The notes below the pieces were generated by a model, which was not told the origin of the DNA, did not search any database, and was given only the letters and a program-made list of their open reading frames with translations. 64,000 nucleotides of DNA from an uncultured Paracoccaceae bacterium (GTDB taxonomy: Bacteria; Pseudomonadota; Alphaproteobacteria; Rhodobacterales; Rhodobacteraceae): contig CALMSR010000040.1 of NCBI GenBank assembly GCA_937872465.1, forward strand, positions 1-64,000, in the 5' to 3' direction. The position numbers and the translations under genes are program-made. Below, one piece after another: positions 62,068 to 64,000 of the stretch (the stretch's first letter is position 1; every line of letters begins with the position of its first letter).

Positions 62068-63564
62068 TCAGACGCCCGGCGCGAGCGGCAGGCAATCCGT
62101 CTGCATGCGGGCGAGGGTCTCGCAGGCGCCGATGGCCTCGGCCTGGCTGAGCCCCACGAACTGGGCGCGAAAGACGGTCGATCCCTGAACCTTGGCCGCC
62201 TCCACCCGCCGCAGCCCGCCGGTCAGCTGCGGCACGTCCTTGAGCGCCGTGGTCAGGAGCTGGCGCTCCGCATCGCCCTTGGCGCGGAACGCCCCGATCT
62301 GCACGCCCCAGTCGTTTCCGCCCGTGCTGCCGGTCGAGGAATTGTTCGCGAGCCGCACCTCCTGCACCGCGTCGCTCGACGGGGCCGCGGCCGGCGCCGA
62401 GGCGAAGGTCGAAGCGGAGCCCGGTCCCGCCGGCGCCGCCGCCGCGCTCGCGCCGCTCTCCGGACGCGGATACGGCCGGCCGGCGCTGGCCGGTCCCGAA
62501 GCGCCGCGGGCCGCCTCGGCCGCGGCGAGTTCGGCATTCACTTCGGCGATCGCCGCCGCGATCGAGGCGCTGCTGCGCGTGGCCGCCACATTCGCGGCGA
62601 GCGCACGCGGCATCGGCCGGACGCTGCCGGCAAGCGCAAGCCGCGGCTCCGCCGCATCGGCCAGGCCGGAGGTCGATCCGCGCGAAACCTCGCCGGCCGT
62701 CGGCGCCGCCAGCGCTGCCGTTGCCGTGCGCAGCGGTGCCAGCGGCACCAGCCGGGCCTGTGTCGGCATCTTGCCGAATCCGAGGTCCATCAGCCGCGCC
62801 ACTTCTGCGTTTCGCGAGGCGCTGGTCTTGCCGCCCATCATCGCCACGATCACCCGCCTATCGCCGCGCTTGGCCGAGGAAACGAGGCTGAAGCCGGCCG
62901 CACGGGTGTAGCCCGTCTTGATGCCGTCGGCGCCGGGATAGGCATCGAGCAGCCGCCGGTTCGTGTTCTTGACCGTCTTGATGCCGGCCGAGGTCGAATT
63001 GCGGCTGAAGAGATTGTAGTACTGCGGGAAATCGTAGACGAGCCGCCGCCCGAGGATCGCCATGTCATGCGCGGTCGACAGATGCCCTTCGGCGGTGAGG
63101 CCGTTCGCGTTCTTGAAGGTGGTGTTCTTCATGCCCATGGCCCGGGCATAGGCGTTCATGCGCTTGGCGAAGGCGGGAACCGATCCGTCGACGGCTTCGG
63201 CCATGGTCGTGGCGGCGTCATTGGCGGATTTGATGGCGGCGGCGCGAATCAGGTAGCGGAGCTCGATCCTCTGGCCGGCCTTCAGGCCGAGCTTCGAGGG
63301 CGGCTCCGCGGCCGCATGCGCCGAGACGGTGATCTTCTGGTCGAGCGACAGCCGTCCGCGGCGGACCTCGTCGAAGACGATGTAGAGCGTCATCATCTTG
63401 GTCAGCGACGCGGGATGCACGCGCGTCTCGGCATTGACCGCATGAATCGCCTTGCCCGTGCGGGCGTCCATCACGAAAGCGGCATATTGCTGGGCCTGGG
63501 CCAACGCCGGCGCAACAACGACCATGAACAGGAAAAGGATCCCGCGCAACGGGGTCTGTGCCAT
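62068..63564 (-). CDS. D-alanyl-D-alanine carboxypeptidase with C-terminal SPOR domain
   Basis: 498 residues. Signal peptide MAQTPLRGILFLFMVVVAPALAQA, then a PBP5/6-type domain. The SxxK motif is S53-L-T-K56, SxN is in KSANDA and KTG is in DGIKTGYTRAAGF. A long Ala/Ser/Pro-rich linker (about residues 285-415) leads to a C-terminal SPOR domain (DWGVQIGAFRAKGDAERQL...RVEAAKVQGSTVFRAQFVGLSQAEAIGACETL). The enzyme trims pentapeptides in the periplasm. SPOR domains bind denuded glycan at division sites, so it is probably recruited to the septum. I choose ATG 63564 (GGAGG six bases upstream) over 63582. Confidence 0.94.
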   Translation of the reverse strand: MAQTPLRGILFLFMVVVAPALAQAQQYAAFVMDARTGKAIHAVNAETRVHPASLTKMMTLYIVFDEVRRGRLSLDQKITVSAHAAAEPPSKLGLKAGQRIELRYLIRAAAIKSANDAATTMAEAVDGSVPAFAKRMNAYARAMGMKNTTFKNANGLTAEGHLSTAHDMAILGRRLVYDFPQYYNLFSRNSTSAGIKTVKNTNRRLLDAYPGADGIKTGYTRAAGFSLVSSAKRGDRRVIVAMMGGKTSASRNAEVARLMDLGFGKMPTQARLVPLAPLRTATAALAAPTAGEVSRGSTSGLADAAEPRLALAGSVRPMPRALAANVAATRSSASIAAAIAEVNAELAAAEAARGASGPASAGRPYPRPESGASAAAAPAGPGSASTFASAPAAAPSSDAVQEVRLANNSSTGSTGGNDWGVQIGAFRAKGDAERQLLTTALKDVPQLTGGLRRVEAAKVQGSTVFRAQFVGLSQAEAIGACETLARMQTDCLPLAPGV

Positions 63565-63749
63565 CACTGCCTCCGGCGCCATGGGCGCCCATGCCTCGGA
63601 TTATCGCAAACGCTACGGCGCGATTGCTTTATTTTTCGTAAAGGTAGCACGTCATTTCAGAGTGGAAAACACCCTTCTTCCAGGGGGCGACGGAAATTCC
63701 CGCGGACGTTGCAAAGGGCGCCGCGGCCGGCCCGGAAGAATCTTTTATT

Positions 63750-63796
63750 GCAGTGCAACATGACCCCTTGACGCAGTGCAGCATGATCTCTATCTC
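63750..63796 (+). promoter_or_regulatory. Phasin promoter with paired TGCA-rich direct repeats (PhaR-type candidate)
   Basis: GCAGTGCAACATGA (63750-63763) and GCAGTGCAGCATGA (63773-63786) differ at one base and are 23 bases apart, about two helix turns. The promoter TTGACG (63768-63773), 17 bases and TATCTC (63791-63796) is overlapped by the second copy. The first copy begins inside a TTGCA-G-TGCAA dyad. PhaR repressors of phasin genes bind TGCA-rich elements, so repression by PhaR is likely. Confidence 0.55.
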
Positions 63797-63834
63797 CGCC
63801 CCATCATGAACCGCCGAGCTTAAGGAGCAACGAA

Positions 63835-64000
63835 ATGACCACCCGCACTACTTCCAAATCCGCCGCCACCACCGAGACCATCGACGTGACCGCCGCCATC
63901 CAGGACGCGACCGCCAAGGTCGAGACGATCGTCGCCGACACCCAGAAGAACGTCACCGAGCAGTTCGAGAAGCTCTCGAAGGGCTTCGAAGGCCTGACCG
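63835..64000 (+). CDS. Phasin family protein, 5' part (cut by window end)
   Basis: The first 55 residues are visible: MTTRTTSKSAATTETIDVTAAIQDATAKVE, then ADTQKNVTEQFEKLSKGFEGLT, a helical, Ala/Thr-rich start typical of alphaproteobacterial phasins. They coat PHB granules and control their size. AAGGAG lies eight bases before the ATG. The gene continues beyond position 64000. It complements the intracellular depolymerase at 8605-9858. Confidence 0.85.
   Translation, partial: MTTRTTSKSAATTETIDVTAAIQDATAKVETIVADTQKNVTEQFEKLSKGFEGLT

Noticed and set aside
62192..63771. Plus-strand frames over the D,D-carboxypeptidase gene.
   Set aside because: Antisense shadows; the minus-strand protein has complete PBP5 and SPOR motifs.

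Overview
The window is very GC-rich, gene-dense chromosomal DNA from an alphaproteobacterium, most probably a Rhodobacteraceae-type organism. The evidence is the ffh - chorismate mutase - rpsP - rimM - trmD - rplS - rpmE order, a MipZ-type division ATPase, a FYDLN-type zinc-ribbon protein beside tRNA-Ala(GGC), and polyhydroxybutyrate genes (phaZ, phasin). No insertion sequence, prophage or CRISPR array was seen.

Left part (0-21.4 kb). A broken 2-oxoacid:ferredoxin oxidoreductase locus (gamma and beta remnants joined head to tail, followed by an intact GltD-like iron-sulfur reductase) lies beside a BBE-type FAD oxidase and an orphan RACo-like corrinoid-activation ATPase. Next come GntR, a SprT-like metallopeptidase and phaZ, tRNA-Ala, a copper-type P-ATPase, nadE, an 18-repeat MORN protein, truA, a CFA-synthase-like methyltransferase and metR.

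Central part (21.4-34.8 kb) is the most striking. Four cobalamin riboswitches, all on the minus strand, lie within about 9.8 kb. They precede (1) a corrinoid-type ABC importer whose operon also carries pseudoazurin and a truncated methyltransferase; (2) an uncharacterised His/Cys-rich protein, a small membrane protein and a BtuF-like binding protein; (3) a B12-independent class I ribonucleotide reductase whose small subunit has Phe where the radical Tyr should be (class Ic, Mn/Fe type); (4) a GbcA/GbcB-type glycine-betaine demethylase. With MetR next door this reads as a cobalamin-starvation island: it imports B12 and switches to B12-independent enzymes when B12 is low.

Metal part (35-46.9 kb). 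A complete heme-uptake operon (hmuRSTUV-type plus an IsdG-like monooxygenase) runs on the minus strand behind an operator-overlapped promoter. A two-gene redox membrane unit follows. Then comes a Mn/Fe importer (sitABCD) whose divergent Fur-family regulator, probably mur, is a pseudogene although two operator-like dyads remain.

Right part (47.4-64 kb). Housekeeping genes: RNase R, a lytic transglycosylase, a NYN/OST-HTH protein, zapE, an AlaX editing enzyme, an MFS carrier, a globin behind an FNR-like box, the ffh-to-rpmE translation operon, mipZ, a SPOR-fused D,D-carboxypeptidase, and the start of a phasin gene cut by the window end. Several loci (porG/porB, mur, a GNAT gene, a SAM methyltransferase) have suffered internal or terminal deletions while their neighbours stayed intact.
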